Shown: positions 38,311-52,566, counted from the first letter of the stretch. The stretch is 64,000 nucleotides of DNA from Fragum whitleyi (GCA_948146395.1 OX411544.1:96087232-96151231); one strand, 5' to 3'. Program-made: numbers and translations. The notes: a model not told the origin generated them from the letters alone.

Positions 38311-40176
38311 CAGTTAAAATCGTGGACTGGCGAAAAAAAAGGAAAGTTTGAACCTATGGATAACGATCGAATCGAAACCCCTGGCATGGGAAAATGATCG
38401 TAAGGAACAGAGGGGAGTCAGACCCCTGGGTATGGGAAAATGGTCGTGTAGGCCTGCGAGCAATTTGAATTTATAACCATTGGCTTTTAAAGATGGTAGT
38501 AAGCAACAAAGTAGGGCCAAGGCCATTGGCTTTAGTAGATTGTCGGTAGGAACAAAGAGGTATTTAAACCCTTGACTTGGGAAGGTTTTCCCCAGTGTGT
38601 CTTCGATCGTCACCACTCGGGAAGGTTCCGAACCTTCGGCGATTCTACGGAATAGACCTTGGGAATGATAAGGGCGCCGCCTTTAAAAGCAGCATGTCGT
38701 ACGTTGGTTTATAGGACGCCACAAACATTAGGCCTGCTGACGATGACATTGCGAAAAACAATATCAACGAAAGATTAAAACTTGGCATTTTATGATTTGA
38801 TTAAAAAAAACAGTGTTTTACTGCGTTTTGTTCCATAACATCAAATCATAACACGCCAAAAAGATATCCAAAGACAGTCGAAAAGCATCAAAGAAATTTT
38901 GTTTTTCTTTAAGCGTATTGGCCAAACTACCCCCAGAAGCCGAATTACCCAAATAATGACCAAAAATTAATACACTTACGTCCGAGGTACTTTCAGGTTT
39001 ACGGTAAAGTCCGAGCGATGTTCCGAATGGGTCGTCACATTACGCGTAACCCCGATGTTTTAATTCATTTTACTGCGCCAAAATTAAATAAACTTATCAA
39101 GAAAACAAATTATGGTGAGAGTTGTCAGATTGCACTAAAGTATTTGAATTTTTCTGACTTTTCATATTCTTCCATTTTTGTCGTGAAGAGAAATATTGAT
39201 TTGTCTTCTTAGAAACTTTTCATTAAACTTCTTCTACAGATAAATCTATTCTTATAAAGATAAAATTACTTATTATCTACTATAAAAGAAATTGAAGACT
39301 CTCAGTACATTTCATTACAATTCCCAGTATAATTACCAAAGACGTTGGGTATCGAAACATCTGCGCTCGTCCAACATTTTCTGTGGTTTGTCGTAAATTA
39401 ACCCTTTAATTCAGCGAATATACTTGAAAGTTTTACAATGTCGTAAAGCTTCTTGGTAGCAAACGATTGGGTACTCCATCAGCCGAGATATTACTGAATG
39501 ATTGTTAAATGCAGCTTTAAACTTCATTCAAAACAAAGAAAACAAACGAATTTTATAGGGGTTTTGAAATGATTTTTTTTTTTATTTGGAATGAATTTAA
39601 TCATTCAGGGTGATGATTCGCAACCGAACGCAGCCCTCTTGAAATCCGCTCTTGGTAAAAGTATAAAGAGGGTACTATGATTAAAACACTTTCATGAGTA
39701 AATGAATATAGAAGCTACGCATTGGCCCATCAAAACAAGAAATGAAGGTAGTCCACCACTAACGCAAAAAGTTGAAGTCAGCATGAGTATGGCACTTTGT
39801 CTCGGATGGTGTCCTCTTCGTTTTAGATTGCTAGCGTAAGATCAAGTAGTAGTAAATACGGTATTGATAACGTCATTATTACGTCATTGCAGTGCTTAAA
39901 TGTCGTAAGTACCTATACAATGTATAGGTACAAACAACAATTAAGTTCTGCTATGATGTTGACGTTGAAATGTCATTTTTTGGTTAACTTGTGACCTAAT
40001 AAGACTAATGTCATCCGAAACCTTTTCGATGGCTGATTTCAAGTTTTTTTTATTCGCGAGCACTAACCTAATAACGTATAGTTCCGCAAGAAAGAGTGAG
40101 TTCCGAGAAACCGTTATCTCCTATCATTTTCAATGTAAAATTGATCTTTGATCACTCACTTGAAATTGCAGGTCTA

Positions 40177-41118
40177 CGTGGGTCATCCAATAAATAGTGA
40201 GACTTGTGCTATAATGCCTAACTAGTTCCTTAATATGAGATAATTGTTCCACCATTGTTTAGTGCAACATCTCCTTCAATGTTTGGCAGACTCTTACCTA
40301 CATACTTTCCATTGAACCCTTGTTGCTAGGCAACAGAAGGAGGTGCCATATGTCGTAATGGCCACATCAACCCCTTGATGTTTCAATGTTTAAAATACGC
40401 AGTATTAAACTACCTGGTTGTGTTTTTAACCCAAATTATATTGATAAATATTTTCTGTTACTATATCTAAGTGGTAGGTAATGGTTGTATAATTTTTTAA
40501 AGAAATGTCGTCAAATTTCTTAACGAATACCTTCCTTTTATCTGACAACGTCGTTCTGAAAAACGGGAGGGTATCCGAATTGAATTGTACATTGATGTAC
40601 TCGTAAGTTTTGACAAAAGATTTTGCATAAATGTCTTTCAGGGAGATATTAGATGGCATCTGTAACAAAAAAATCTTAATCAAATTGAAAAATGCAAATA
40701 TTTTCTTTGGAAAATAATGTCTTCGTGATCAAAATCATACAAAAAGGAAGTTTTTTGGTAAGATTGAATTTTCTCACTGACGGAAAAAATGATCTGTAAA
40801 AATGAGGTACAGTGAGAAAGTATTGTATCCCTGCTTAATATTCATAGCAAAAAACGCGTTTCTACCTTCTTCAATTTTTCTGAAATTTAACTCTGGAAAG
40901 ACGTAGCATTTTTGTTATTTTGATATTCATCTGGCCGTGGTTAACGTCATGACGTCATTCTTTTTGACGTCATCAACATGATGTCATGGCAAGATACTGG
41001 TTGGTGTGAAAAATAAATGCAGGAGAAAATAATGTACATGCATGTAAAATTTCATTTTAATATCTTCATTAGTTTTCGAGATATATAACCAGTCTCACTA
41101 TTTATTGGATGACCCTCG
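40177..41118. mobile_element. Mariner-like non-autonomous DNA transposon (942 bp)
   Basis: The terminal inverted repeats CG(T/A)GGGTCATCCAATAA.. continue through ATAGTGAGACT (about 27 bp) and are flanked by TA on both sides. It is absent from copy A. The only frame, 85 codons on the minus strand (40426-40683), shows no DDE transposase motif. Assignment to Tc1/mariner rests on the TA target and repeat style. Confidence 0.7.
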
Positions 41119-42010
41119 TATACTTTCCAGATTGAAGCTTCTCGAACTATGTTTTCTTTTTGTTTTAAATACCGACAGTTCAAAGTTTCTTAACCCCACG
41201 CAAGCGTCTCACGGGCTCGAAAAATACGTGAGATGTTTTATATGTGCCTAGACAATAAATTCACTAAATTAAGTAAATTTGTCAATGTCAGAATCAGACA
41301 GTCTCGTCAAATATGAATTGTCTTTTAAATTCCCTAATGATATCAATGTTCAATATTCAACATTCATGTTGTTTTTTTTTTTTTTATATTTTTGGTGGCG
41401 ATACTTTATCATTGAATTAGCAATTACCTCTGAATGATTAGATATATTCAGCACGTTTATAACTTCAATATGGAAGAATGTTATACACATTTTCAAATAA
41501 TTTAATCTAAGCTGTTTCCATCAATATTGGCTGAAAAGTTTATTACATTTCCTAAAAGAAACAATTCTGAGTACTAGATTATTTTGCAAGCTTCCTCAAA
41601 AAGTAGTCCAGGAAGAAATGTAAGAAATGTATTTCTTTGCTGACAAATTTGCATCTTAGCTTCTTAACTTAGCTAAGACATAGAGAGAATATTTAATGAT
41701 TTATAGAGATATGAAACCAAAAAGTCTAATTACATTCATATTTGAATCCGCTTCGCACAAACATAGAGAGTGATAAGGTTTTCAGTTTCATACCTCAATG
41801 AAACCAACAAAAACTCTCTTCATCTCTAAAAGTGGTTTTGATTGATCTCGGATAATATACTTAGATCGAAAAGTTGTTCGCCGAAATCAACAATTACAAA
41901 GACACTATTTTCTACCGTAACAACGGTTTTTAATTTGCGAACAAAACATTAGATTTTCTGTGTTTGAAATTTGTGATTTAGATTTATTTCATTAAAATTA
42001 TCATGTAATA

Positions 42011-43587
42011 GAGAAACAAGAGGACCATGATGGTCTTGTATCACTCACCTCCGTATCTTTGTCTTAATTTATAATCAAATTTTCAAGCAAAATCATAATT
42101 GTACTTTTATGATTTGAGGCATCGAGAGTGTAGAGTGTATGTAGAGTGTATTCTGACCATGTTTCACGAAGATTGGACCTTTTATGTGGCCTCTAAAGTG
42201 TAAACAAGAACATTGTTGTTAATATATCTTTTCCCGTGAGATCTTATATGAATCTTTTCTAATTTCAGTAGTGTTCATCCTTGTGACCTAGTAAACATTC
42301 TGACCAAGTTTCTTGTTGATTGGACAAAATTTGTGGCCTCTAGAGTATAGCCAAAAAATGTCATACAGGCCCCTATTCCCGTTATATGGCATGAGTCCTT
42401 CCGATTTTAATAGGGCTCATCCTTGTGACCTGATAAACATTCTGACAAAGTTCATGATGATTGGTCCTTATATTTGGCCTCTTTAGTGTAAACACGTAAA
42501 TTGTTGACGTTTGACGACGGACGACAGGACGTGGCGCACGTTATTGGGTACGTTTACAATTTTGCAGTTTCGCTACTGCAATTACGTCCCTATATAAGTC
42601 CATATAGTTTATTTTCACAAGTTTAATGTATCAAAATATTCGTAATGAAATTCTGTATAATCGAGTATAATTTGCCAATTCGAAAGAACAACATTATAGA
42701 AATTTATGCGTGGAAAAGTTGCGATGTTCAGCTGAAATTTGCCTGTAAGATGCAACACGAATTTTCTCTCTATACAAATTATTCAGTGGTTATTTTTAAT
42801 CCTGATGACGTATTTTATTGAAAATTATTTCATGCTATGTCGGAAGTGACATTTGTTTTTGTTTCAAGGCAAAACGAAAAAAAGTTACAGATCTAAGCCA
42901 TGGCTAGCTTTAACAACCTGGCAATAAAGACGTAAGATTAAGTAAATTACAAGCGTTACGTGTTTTACTTAGATGATAAGTGATCTGTGATATCTTTATT
43001 TTTCAATGGAATTAAAGAAATATTTTATTTTGTAAATATTGTTTTTGAATAGTTTGCGAATAATTAATTTGAAAGAATTATATTCAGAAGTTTTTATTTT
43101 GTTTCCAGAAAACTATGTGGATAAAAAATGTCACGCTGGTAAATCTTTACGTCGTTTGTAAATTTCAACTTTTTGTAAAGTCAAGAAAAAAAAACAAACA
43201 GGTTTCTCAATTGCGAAGTTATTGCAAATAAAAAGAATATTGTTTTCTCGTTGATTTTGTAGATGAAATTTGATCTCTTTTCCTACAATATTAAGAGCGT
43301 GGCAATTATTTAGGCGTGTGGAGGTCGAATGTCACGCTACTGATTTATGACGTTAAATGTGATTAAAAGTAGCGGAAAACCCGCGTCTATAGGTGATTGT
43401 GATAGAATATGATGCAAATATTGTGATAAAAAGATAATTTCGTTGGTTTGATTTTCTAACATCGTAACTGAGTATAGATACGGGCTGTGGTTACGAGGTT
43501 TAAGGGGGAAATAAATGAAGCTTCATAAAAATAAGAATTTTCATATATACAATGTTTGACGATTAAGTACTTCACCCTTATCAATCA
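42011..43587. repeat. Dispersed bivalve-type repeat, then AT-rich DNA
   Basis: Between 42011 and 42560 there are repeated phrases such as TTCTGACCAAGTTTC, GATTGGAC and GTGGCCTCTAGAGT, ending in GACGACGGACGAC. These are familiar from a widespread mollusc repeat. From 42560 to 43587 nothing is recognised. Confidence 0.5.
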
Positions 43588-43759
43588 TCAGAATAACAAT
43601 AAAGCAGGCTGTGGTATATGCACAAATGAAAATGACATAATTTGCAAAAAAAAAACACCGCCAGTACACCAGTTAACGCAACGGCAGACGTCGTCGAAAG
43701 TATTTTCGCGATTTGACGTTACATAAACGTTCCCAACAGCGTGCACTGCGTCCAGACAT

Positions 43760-43812
43760 TCATTGATCACAAAAGCTCACCTTGAGCACGATGTGCGCAG
43801 GTGAGCTAAAAA
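43760..43812. repeat. Foldback end AAAGCTCACCTTGAGCAC...GTGAGCT
   Basis: CACAAAAGCTCACC, TTGAGCAC, then GTGCGCAGGTGAGCT form a small inverted repeat; a relative is at 48438-48485. It is the end of the same dispersed repeat class. Confidence 0.5.
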
Positions 43813-45643
43813 TGAGAAATCGCAGGATAAAAGACTATCTTTATTATTGTCAGTTTGAGTCTTAATCCTCATTTCCCTTGCATGCACTGTTTGTGCAGAT
43901 GTTACTGAGGTAGTTTTAGAACGAAATAACACCATTAAAATGATTTATTCAGTCGATCACATCGACCTGTCTAAAATATCCGCTTTTTCTGTGTGTTTCA
44001 CTCAAATGCAATAAAAAGGTCAGCAATAGCAAAAACTTAACGATAACATCATGCCTGGATTCAAATCTAATGACAACTCCTACTTCCATAGCATCGTGAC
44101 GTTTTTCTAGTGTTGGAAATGCAACGGGATTTTTCCAAAAGAGCCTGTGCGTGAGGTTTCCAACGATTTTACGTAAAGCAAAGCCTCTTGCCAGCTGGTG
44201 CAGCCGCACAGTCTGACCAGTCTTCACCATGCAAAATGTAGCTGGATAATGTCTTAATCCCGATTGGTGCAGTCAGAATATATTTTTGTTACAATTATGC
44301 TGTTGTCTAGGCTCTTAACTTTAATGTTACTGTTACGTGTAAAATTGTTGGAAATGTCGCGCATGTGTTCAAATGTTATGAATGCACAATGACGTCGGAC
44401 GCTGACATTTTCAACATGTATGAGGCAATCAGGTTGATTATATCGGGTATGCTCTCAATTAAAAAAAACCCATGGTTTTTTTTTCTTTCCTTTAATGGAG
44501 AGATTACAGGGGCCTACTCGATGCATTATTTGCACGATTGATTTGCACAAACGTTTTTTTTTTTTTTTTGTTTGATATGTCGTTGTATAAAATAAGGAAA
44601 CGATTTCAACCCCTGTCTGTGTAATTGACACATAAAAATACGGAATAAATTCTTTTTATCTGAATATATATAGTTCTATCCGATGCTTTGTACAACTGTC
44701 ATATGTTCAGGATGCAAACATTTTGCGAACGTTTCGAAATTTTATGAAATATCAGCCGGCTTTGCGCGTGATTACGCGTGTAAGCGGGTCTACATTTATT
44801 TTAACGTTTTGCTAACGTCTTCGTCCTGCACAAAGTACAGATTTCACGGGGCCATCGACCTATTAGCCAAGATGTTTTATTATCTTTGAATGGTCACTTC
44901 GCTGATTAGAAAAGAAATGGATTTTGATAGAGTCATCCCCCAGAGAATATAGTCAATTATGGAAATTGTTTTTATCCATTGTAATAAAATGATAAATCAA
45001 ATAAGGAAATTCTCTAGACAGAAATTAAACCTGATTTGATTCGATTCATTAGCCCGGGGATATTTCACTGAAAATACTTCTTATGTCGATAACAATATGC
45101 CCTGGCAAATATCTCATGAAAAATAATAGAAATGAATTAATTTTTCTTCATCCATCGATTGTTAATATTTACTTTGATTTATAGAACTTTACCATTGTTA
45201 TTGTATATGTTAAATATTAGACCTAGACAACGGCGTAGCTTCCATTACGCAATTTACGCATATGCGTAATAGAAATATATCCTCTTTCGAAAAATGCCGT
45301 TGATGAATGATCATAACATCAAAACTACAGCTTATTTAAGCTGCAGTTTCGATGTTTTGATTATACAGCAACGCTCAAATCGTAAAAGGGGAGCGGACGG
45401 ATGACTTTCATCTTTTATCACAGTCCACATATCGCCTTTATCCTATGTATTCTATGTTGGTTGCCTCCTGAGTGCGTTTGAATTTCAAAATCCTGGTTAC
45501 GCCTATGCTAGACCACTAAAGTAACGAAGACAAATGAATGCCTCATTTATGTCAAAGATATTATTTTTATGTCTATGGTAACATAAATATTCTCTCCGTT
45601 TGCAGACGCATGATTATGCAGAGGAACTATCCCTATCAATAGG
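43813..45643. other. Host intergenic DNA, no gene supported
   Basis: A 93-codon frame on the minus strand (43949-44230) and others are short and without motifs or splice context. A T-run is present near 44555-44570. Confidence 0.4.
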
Positions 45644-45955
45644 TACAGTTAACAACATCGTGAAATTGACAAGGTGAATAATTTTGGAATGATTTAGGAA
45701 TGAAATTGAATGAGTGTGTGGAGCGAGTTTTGAGTGATTTTAATGGAAGGTAATCCTATATCGCAAATTTTGTTCAGGATTTTTTCTCAATCAAAATTTA
45801 TTTTGAATGACGTTGTTTATTCTATATTTTTATGGGTTTGATCGTTTTTGAATGGTTTGAGTAAGTGTTTGGAATGAGTGAATGGAGCGCTGAGTGAGCG
45901 ATTTAGAATGGTTTTGATTGAGATGAATGTCAATTCCACGATGTTTTTAACTGTA
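45644..45955 (-). mobile_element. MITE-like element, copy 3 (reverse orientation, intact ends)
   Basis: It is bounded by TACAGTTAACAACATCGTG and its complement with two differences (about 27 bp). Read on the minus strand it matches the families at 807 and 8020 but lacks their ~100-bp internal segment. Confidence 0.65.
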
Positions 45956-47480
45956 TGGATGATTTATTCTGCAAGAAAAAAAAAAGAACAGATTTACTCC
46001 GATAGGATTCCTACCCACAGGGTTTTCCCTGGGCCTCAGAATTTGGGGGTCATTGTGACCCCCATACCTTAAGAATTGAGGGTCATTTCCCCAATTTTGG
46101 GGGACAACTTTAAAGAAGCTTAGGGAGCACATAAAAAACAAAATAAATTAGACTGTAACATCTTCAGAGCCATATACATTTCAAATTTTTGGGGTTTGGT
46201 TGTTCATTCCTCCTATTTTGGAACAGGTCAAAAACATTTAACCCTCGGAGAATTCAAGCTATAAATAAACATATTAAACAAATTCAGATTTAATGACTAA
46301 TGACTCCTTTGGTAGATGGACCATAGAAATCATCAACAAACTCGCTAAAACAGCTCTATTTTGTTGTTCCTTTGAAAGAATGGCCCAAATGCAGACGATG
46401 GAAGTTTACACACTTTTATTTGTTGTTGCATTATGTAAGATCCGGTGTCTGGTTTACAGTTATTTTTACGACCGGAAATTGGGCCTGAGGTGGTTTAAAT
46501 CACGATAACCCGTCTGCATATTTTATCGGGTACCTAAAAATAGAATAGTGCACTGATTTTATCAATATTGGAAAACCTGGCTAGTTATAGAGGTCACGGA
46601 AATATTGTATCTGACGCTTGTTAAAAGGCGAGTTATGTCAATTTTTAACCCAACTGAAAATCTATGAAAAAAGATCTCCAATCATACATGTTCATAGCAC
46701 AGAGCTGTATTTTGAAACTTGCGTCGCAAATGTCCCACAGGTAATTTTTTGCGGGTCATTTAAGTTGAAATTGCGACAAAGACGCGCATTTTTTGCGTCA
46801 AGGAAAACCCTGTACCCAAAACTTACCCGTTTACAGTAGCAATACCGCACGATTATTTCTATTTGCTGATTCACTTTTTGTTGTTTGAGTTCAATGCGAA
46901 TATCCCGTCTAGCGATTAGGGATTATCTAGGATCTCCAAAGACGTTTTTCAAAAGAAAATATTACTTAACGCACTTTGAACAGAAATTTTCAATTTGACA
47001 TTGCTTGCATACGTCTGAAGTGACGTTTGTGTGAGTTCTACCTACTTGGTCAATATCTAGGTTTAGCAATTTGGCTTAATGTTCTTTTTCGTCTTATTCC
47101 GACTTAACATTAAACACTAAAATGTACCCCCTTCGTCGAAAAAGAGCGAAGTTCTGAGGTGACAGGTAGACACTGCATGGATATATTGAATATGGTGTGC
47201 ACATCAGGGAGGTTTTGATATTGAGTCAAGTTTCTGTTTCCAGTGGTTTGATGGTCATATGGTTGGTTGCAAATGAACAATGACATAAAACCCCACTTTC
47301 AGAATTTGTTAAACGACAAAAAATAGCACCCGAACGCCATGACGTTACGTTGAGAAATGAAACCTTTCATTATTTCTATTGATTACAATCGGTAAAAGCA
47401 TCACGAGTATATTTGTTAAAATATGGTATAATTCACATGTGCAATTCAGATGACTACTCTGAATTTACCTATGACGGTCC
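45956..47480. other. Host intergenic DNA, no gene supported
   Basis: Only short frames are present. A small inverted GGGGGTCA/TGACCCCC motif occurs at about 46044-46064. Nothing else is recognised. Confidence 0.4.
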
Positions 47481-48485
47481 TATATCAATCGCCGTCGTCT
47501 CTTTGACTCACAAGATTCACACAAGTGACTAGACAAACACTCTGGCCAAGTTTCATGGCCCCTTTCCCGTAATATCAAAATGATCCCTCCCATTTTCAAT
47601 AAGGTTCAACCTAACAAAAATTCTGATTATTTTTCATGACGATTTAGCTCTGTTTGAAGCCTCTAGTGTGTAAACAAGAAAAATATCATTAGATGCCCCT
47701 TTTCCAGTAACGTCTTATGTATCACTCCCAGTTTCCATATTATTCATCCTTGTGACCTGACTTACATTCTGACAAAGTTTCATGAAGATTTGAGGTCTCG
47801 TGAATGCAAAAAAGAAAATCGTCATTAAGGCTCCTATCCCATAATACTAAATGGATCATCCCGTTTTCAAAAGGGATAATCCTTGAACTTTTGTGATCTG
47901 AAAATCATCCTATCAAGTTTCATGAAGATTTGGCCATACGAATGACCTCTAGACTGTTAACAATAACAAAAGCACCGCCTACGGGTGCAACGCTCGGCTG
48001 CACATGCTTGATAATGCAAAAATTCTAAGTAGAAAAACGGGCATAACTCTTACAAAAATGCTTCCAGAGTTAACCCCTTGATAGTCTGGGAAGCTCCTGT
48101 GATGGTGAACACACGTGCCAAGTTTCGTGAAAATATCTCCAATAACCAGAGGTATGACCAATGTATAAGTTTGTCACGCCAACATCAACGCCAACGTCAA
48201 TGCCAACGCGAACGACGCCAATGTGATCATAAAACCTCCGAAAAAAGCCGACGTAAAAGTGAAATTAATTCCGATTTCCCCGTGATTTCATTTGGATTAT
48301 TCCTATTTTCAATCGATTCAGCCGTTGTAAAGGGACAAACAATTTTCTTAAGTTTCATGTTCAAGATTGCAAAATAATTATGGCCGTACACTGGGGACGT
48401 TTGACCACACACGACACAAGAACGACGACAAACACTCAATGTTCACAAAAGCTCCCATTGAGCACGTCGTTCACAGGTTAGGTAA
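47481..48485. repeat. Dispersed bivalve-type repeats
   Basis: There are repeated CAAGTTTCATG, CCTCTAG.GTGTAAACAAGAA and GTGACCTGA phrases to about 47970. A second unit with CCAACATCAACGCCAACG runs follows, ending in the foldback CACAAAAGCTCCC...GAGCAC. No coding is seen. Confidence 0.5.
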
Positions 48486-49289
48486 GGAAAATATAAAATT
48501 TATACAGCACATATTCTCAATGACATATAAAAGCCCCTGTATTTGATAATTAATTTGCATAAAAAAGGATGTCGTTTCTAAAATGTTCATCATAAGGATA
48601 CGTTTTGCGATACATGATTTTTGCCGTATTCTGTGATGGAAGGGATACCATCCTCATCAGAGATGAAATACACTCACAAGGGATTATGTCCCACGCATAA
48701 GACGACCATAGTTTACGGCTTACAGTCAACTCGTTCCTCAGTCAACTCGTGGCGTTTTTGGTCAACTCGTTCCCCAAAATTGGTCAACCCATTCCTCAAT
48801 CGATTTTTCCTCGGTCAGCTCGTTCCCCGAAAATAATCATATATATTTGAAATATTTTCATATATTTTTTTTTTTTTTCTTTTGAATGGGTTAAAGTACT
48901 ATAAATAAGTTATTTTGATAAGGTCGTTTGAAAAAAATGCAAAATTTATGATAGTTACCCTTTAACCTAAAATTCTAAGACCGATTTAACCCGCCGATAT
49001 TTCCCGGAAAACTGATTGAATATTGGCTGAAAATTTATACATAAAAAAAGAATACTGGTTTAAAACATATAACAATTAATGGCGAAACAAAAAAATAAAA
49101 TATTTTTTATCAATCCTATGATTTCTTTTTACAGAATTTCTGGTTGTCTGGCAAGACACAAGACGAAAAAAAAGATAGAAAACATTATTAAGATCGTATC
49201 GGATTTAGAAAAGAAGAAAAACCTTTAACAAATTTTGTTAAGACATACTGCTTATAGTATTTAAAACCAAGTCTTAACATATGATTTTA
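48486..49289. other. Host DNA, AT-rich, no gene
   Basis: A short run of GTCAACTCGTTCC repeats (about 48725-48830) and a T-run are the only structures seen. Confidence 0.4.
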
Positions 49290-52045
49290 ACATTATTCAA
49301 GATTTTGCCATTCACCAAACGAGTTTTCTGACCACTGTCCGCTTCTCATTTGCATAAAAAGGTTACGCCCTAATACTAAATCACGTGATAAAGCCTCTAA
49401 TGATTCACTGTTTATTGCATGGGATGATTCCCTTGTACAAACATTCAGAAACGATTTGTTGGATAATATTGAAAGACTCCGCCTTATTACGGATAACTTA
49501 CAAAATGTTTCTATTGATGATACAGTCCAACAATTTACTTCATATTTACAAGAAAATGCAATTAAGACATTTGGAAAAACTAGAACAGACAAATCAAATA
49601 AAATTCATAATAATAATAAATGGTTTAATTCTGAATGCTACGAGGCTCGTAAAGAATTTAATAAAGCGAGAAATATTTATTTGAGAAACAAAACTGTAGA
49701 AAACAAAAATCTATTTATGACTAACAAACGTATCTACACAAAAATTAAAAGAAAGCGAAAAAATGAGTACAAAAGAAACGAAGGAATCCGAATATCAAAA
49801 CTTGCAAACACAGACCCAAAATCCTTTTGGAAAAATATTAATTCAAAAAGCAAAAGGACTATACAAAATCCAGACTCAATAACAATTGAAAATATGCAAG
49901 AACATTTTAATAAATTGTACGATTCTGAGAATCCCAACAATTATTCTTATACAGAAACAAATAACGACATTAATGACGAATATCTCGATCAAATCTTTAC
50001 GGAAGAAGAAGTTAAAAAAGCCGTATTTTCTCAAAAGAATGGTAAGAGTGCTGGAAATGACCATATTATTGCTGAAATATTTAAGAATTCATTTGATATT
50101 ATAGGTCCGTTTTTAACATTATGGTATAATAAGATATTTGATAATGGAATTTACCCCGGAAGTTGGGGCGAAGGCATTATAGTACCTATTTTTAACGGAG
50201 GCACCCCCGAACCAAAGAATTTTCGAGGGATCACCCTTAATAACATTATTTCAAAAATCTATTCAAAGTTACTTGTTACAAGATTAAACCGTTGGTCGGA
50301 GACGAACCAAAAAATCATTGATAACCAATATGGGTTCCAAAAGGGAAAATCTACCACTGACTGTCTTTTTATCTTACATGCCCTTATTTCAAAAACTTTG
50401 GATAGTAACAAAAAACTATACGTAGCTTTCCTTGATTGGGAAAAAATGTTCGATAAAATAGACAGATCCCTTCTTTTTCAAAAATTAATTAAAGAGCAAA
50501 TCAGCTGTAAATTTGTGAAATCAATCAGATCAATGTATGACGTCGTAAATCGTTTGTTCGATACAGATCAGAAGAGTCGGATTTCATTTTTCACACATTT
50601 GTGTGAAACAAGGCGATCCGTCAAGCAGTATTTTATGTTTATTCTACCTCAACGATTTACTTCAAAGTATAAATAGTAACGTTAACGGTATTATGTCTGT
50701 AAATCAGTTACAGTTATTTTTATTATTATTTGCTGACGACGCGGCTGTATTTACGCAAGACCCTGTTTCGCTTCAATTAATACCCAATGATATTGAACAA
50801 TATTGCAACACATGGAAGTTAAAACTCAATACACAAAAAACAAAAATAATGATTTTCGAAAAAGGTCGACACACAAACTACAATTTTTACTTCAACAACA
50901 CTAAACTTGAAATTGTTAAATCTTTTAAATATCTCGGAATTAACCTTTATAAAAACGGAAAATGGAATCGATCTCAATCCGATATCGCCCAACGCGCATT
51001 ATTTGCTGTACACAAATTATTTGTTACTTTCAACGAATTAGATTTACTTATTTCAAATAAACTCAAACTTTTTGAGAGTCTTGTTTTACCGATCCTGAAC
51101 TACGCCGGGGAGGTCTGGGGAAACCATCCAGCACCGGAAGTCGAAACAGTATTTAAAAAGTTTTGTCGAAAAATTTTAATTGTTAAAAAATCAACAAATC
51201 TAGATGCTATCTATGGTGAACTTGGACGCATACCATTAAGAATTCGAAGAAAATTGCTGATCATCAAATATTGGATTAAGCAAATTAAGACTAACGAAAA
51301 TTCTATTCTGTTTAATACGTATAAGATGTTGATCAATGATTTAGAAAATGGACATGATTATAACACATTAAATTGGGCTTATCAAGTAAGAAGCATACTG
51401 GATGAATCTGGCTTGCATTTCATTTGGCAAAACCAATTTGTTATTGAAGTCAACTATGAATTAATAAAACAGAGATTGTTAGATATATATTACCAAGAAT
51501 GGTACGCAAATATCAATTATTCAAATCGTCTACAAACCTATTCATAATTCAAACACGATTTTAAGTTTGAACATTACTTAGATTTTATAAACGATAAAAG
51601 ATTTAGATGTTCCCTAACAAAATTTAGATTGTCTTCACATAATTTAGATATTGAAGAAGGAAGATACCAGAATATTGCAAGAACTAATCGGATCTGCAGA
51701 TATTGTAACTCAAATAGCATAGAAAACGAATACCATTTCCTACTGATTTGCCCGAAATACGATGCAATTAGAAAGAAATATCTTAAACGGTATTACTACG
51801 TTTGGCCAACTTTACAGAAATTTACAAATTTACTAACAAACAAATCAAAAACTGTTATTCTAAACCTATCTAAATACTTATACTTTGCTTTTCTCCAAAG
51901 AAAATGATATCTATTTTGTTCACGTAATTGATATGTTCTTCTGTTAACCATGTCGAATCCTCTATTTTGTTTGATTCAATTTGTTTTGCTGTAAACATTG
52001 TAATGTTTAATGCAATAAACTATTTGTATTGTATTGTATAACATA
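49290..52045 (+). mobile_element. 5'-truncated LINE (non-LTR retrotransposon)
   Basis: It begins inside the end of the endonuclease domain (SDHCPL motif translated near 49327-49344). It runs through reverse transcriptase to a C-terminal Cys/His domain and a short 3' tail of TTGTA repeats (about 52025-52040) after AATAAA. 5' truncation and several frame breaks mark it as dead. Confidence 0.85.
49456..51907 (+). pseudogene. LINE reverse transcriptase, frame-broken
   Basis: The frame to 50676 carries the RT N-terminal blocks (GKSAGNDHI, PIFNGG, NFRGITL, YGFQKGKST) and the motif A region FLDWEKMFDKI. Near 50600 the frame changes and continues to 51547 with LKQGDPSS-type and FADDA (motif C) blocks. 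A further shift leads to 51907 with C-x2-C-x10-H-x4-C (ICRYC...HFLLIC), a zinc-knuckle-like end typical of LINE ORF2. In-frame coding also extends upstream of 49456 to the endonuclease remnant. The exact clade is uncertain. Confidence 0.85.
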
Positions 52046-52566
52046 GTAAGGGATGTATTCAAAGTTGTCTATTGTAATTGAGAGTCAATTAGACTTTGTC
52101 ATTATTGGTGCGAATAAAATTAAAGTATCAATTACCTTTAATATTTTGCCGCTAGTTTTTTGCAACAAAGCCATTGAATATTGTCATGATGAAAATATAA
52201 TCCGTTCTCCAGGAAAGTTATGTGTTTATCACCAATCAAGTGGAAATGTTGTTTCCCCAAAATAAATTAATGTCTGTCTATCTACCTGCCTGTCTATCGC
52301 GCAAAACGCAAATGTTACAAAGTGACGTGACATCAAGTTTAGACAGTTTTTTTTTCTGGAGAGCAGATCCTATATTTTATTTGGAATAGTCCGGATTCAG
52401 CATGACAAGTAACCCCACTTTAGGACACTATTACATATAATACATTTGATATTATATTTTCGTTTGCATTTGGTTTCTTGATTTAAAAATATATATTCTG
52501 GTAATTTGTTACAGGGCTAATTAATGGAAGACAATCGATTTTCCATGATATAACTGTTAAAATATG

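Larger units (their letters stand above)
35186..42010. repeat. Copy B of the duplicated host segment, part right of the Polinton
   Basis: From about 36420 it follows copy A (1509-4920) with insertions: a minisatellite (38060-38310), a mariner-like element (40177-41118) and a ~550-bp insertion containing a T-run near 37010-37580. The first 1.2 kb (35186-36420) is AT-rich with no gene seen and is not obvious in copy A. Open frames here are short and not conserved in copy A. Confidence 0.65.

Noticed and set aside
38037..38351. Repetitive open frames on both strands
   Set aside because: They arise because the minisatellite period (30 bp) is divisible by three; no other evidence of coding.
43949..44230. 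93-codon minus-strand frame
   Set aside because: No recognisable domain and no clear splice sites or conservation evidence within the window.
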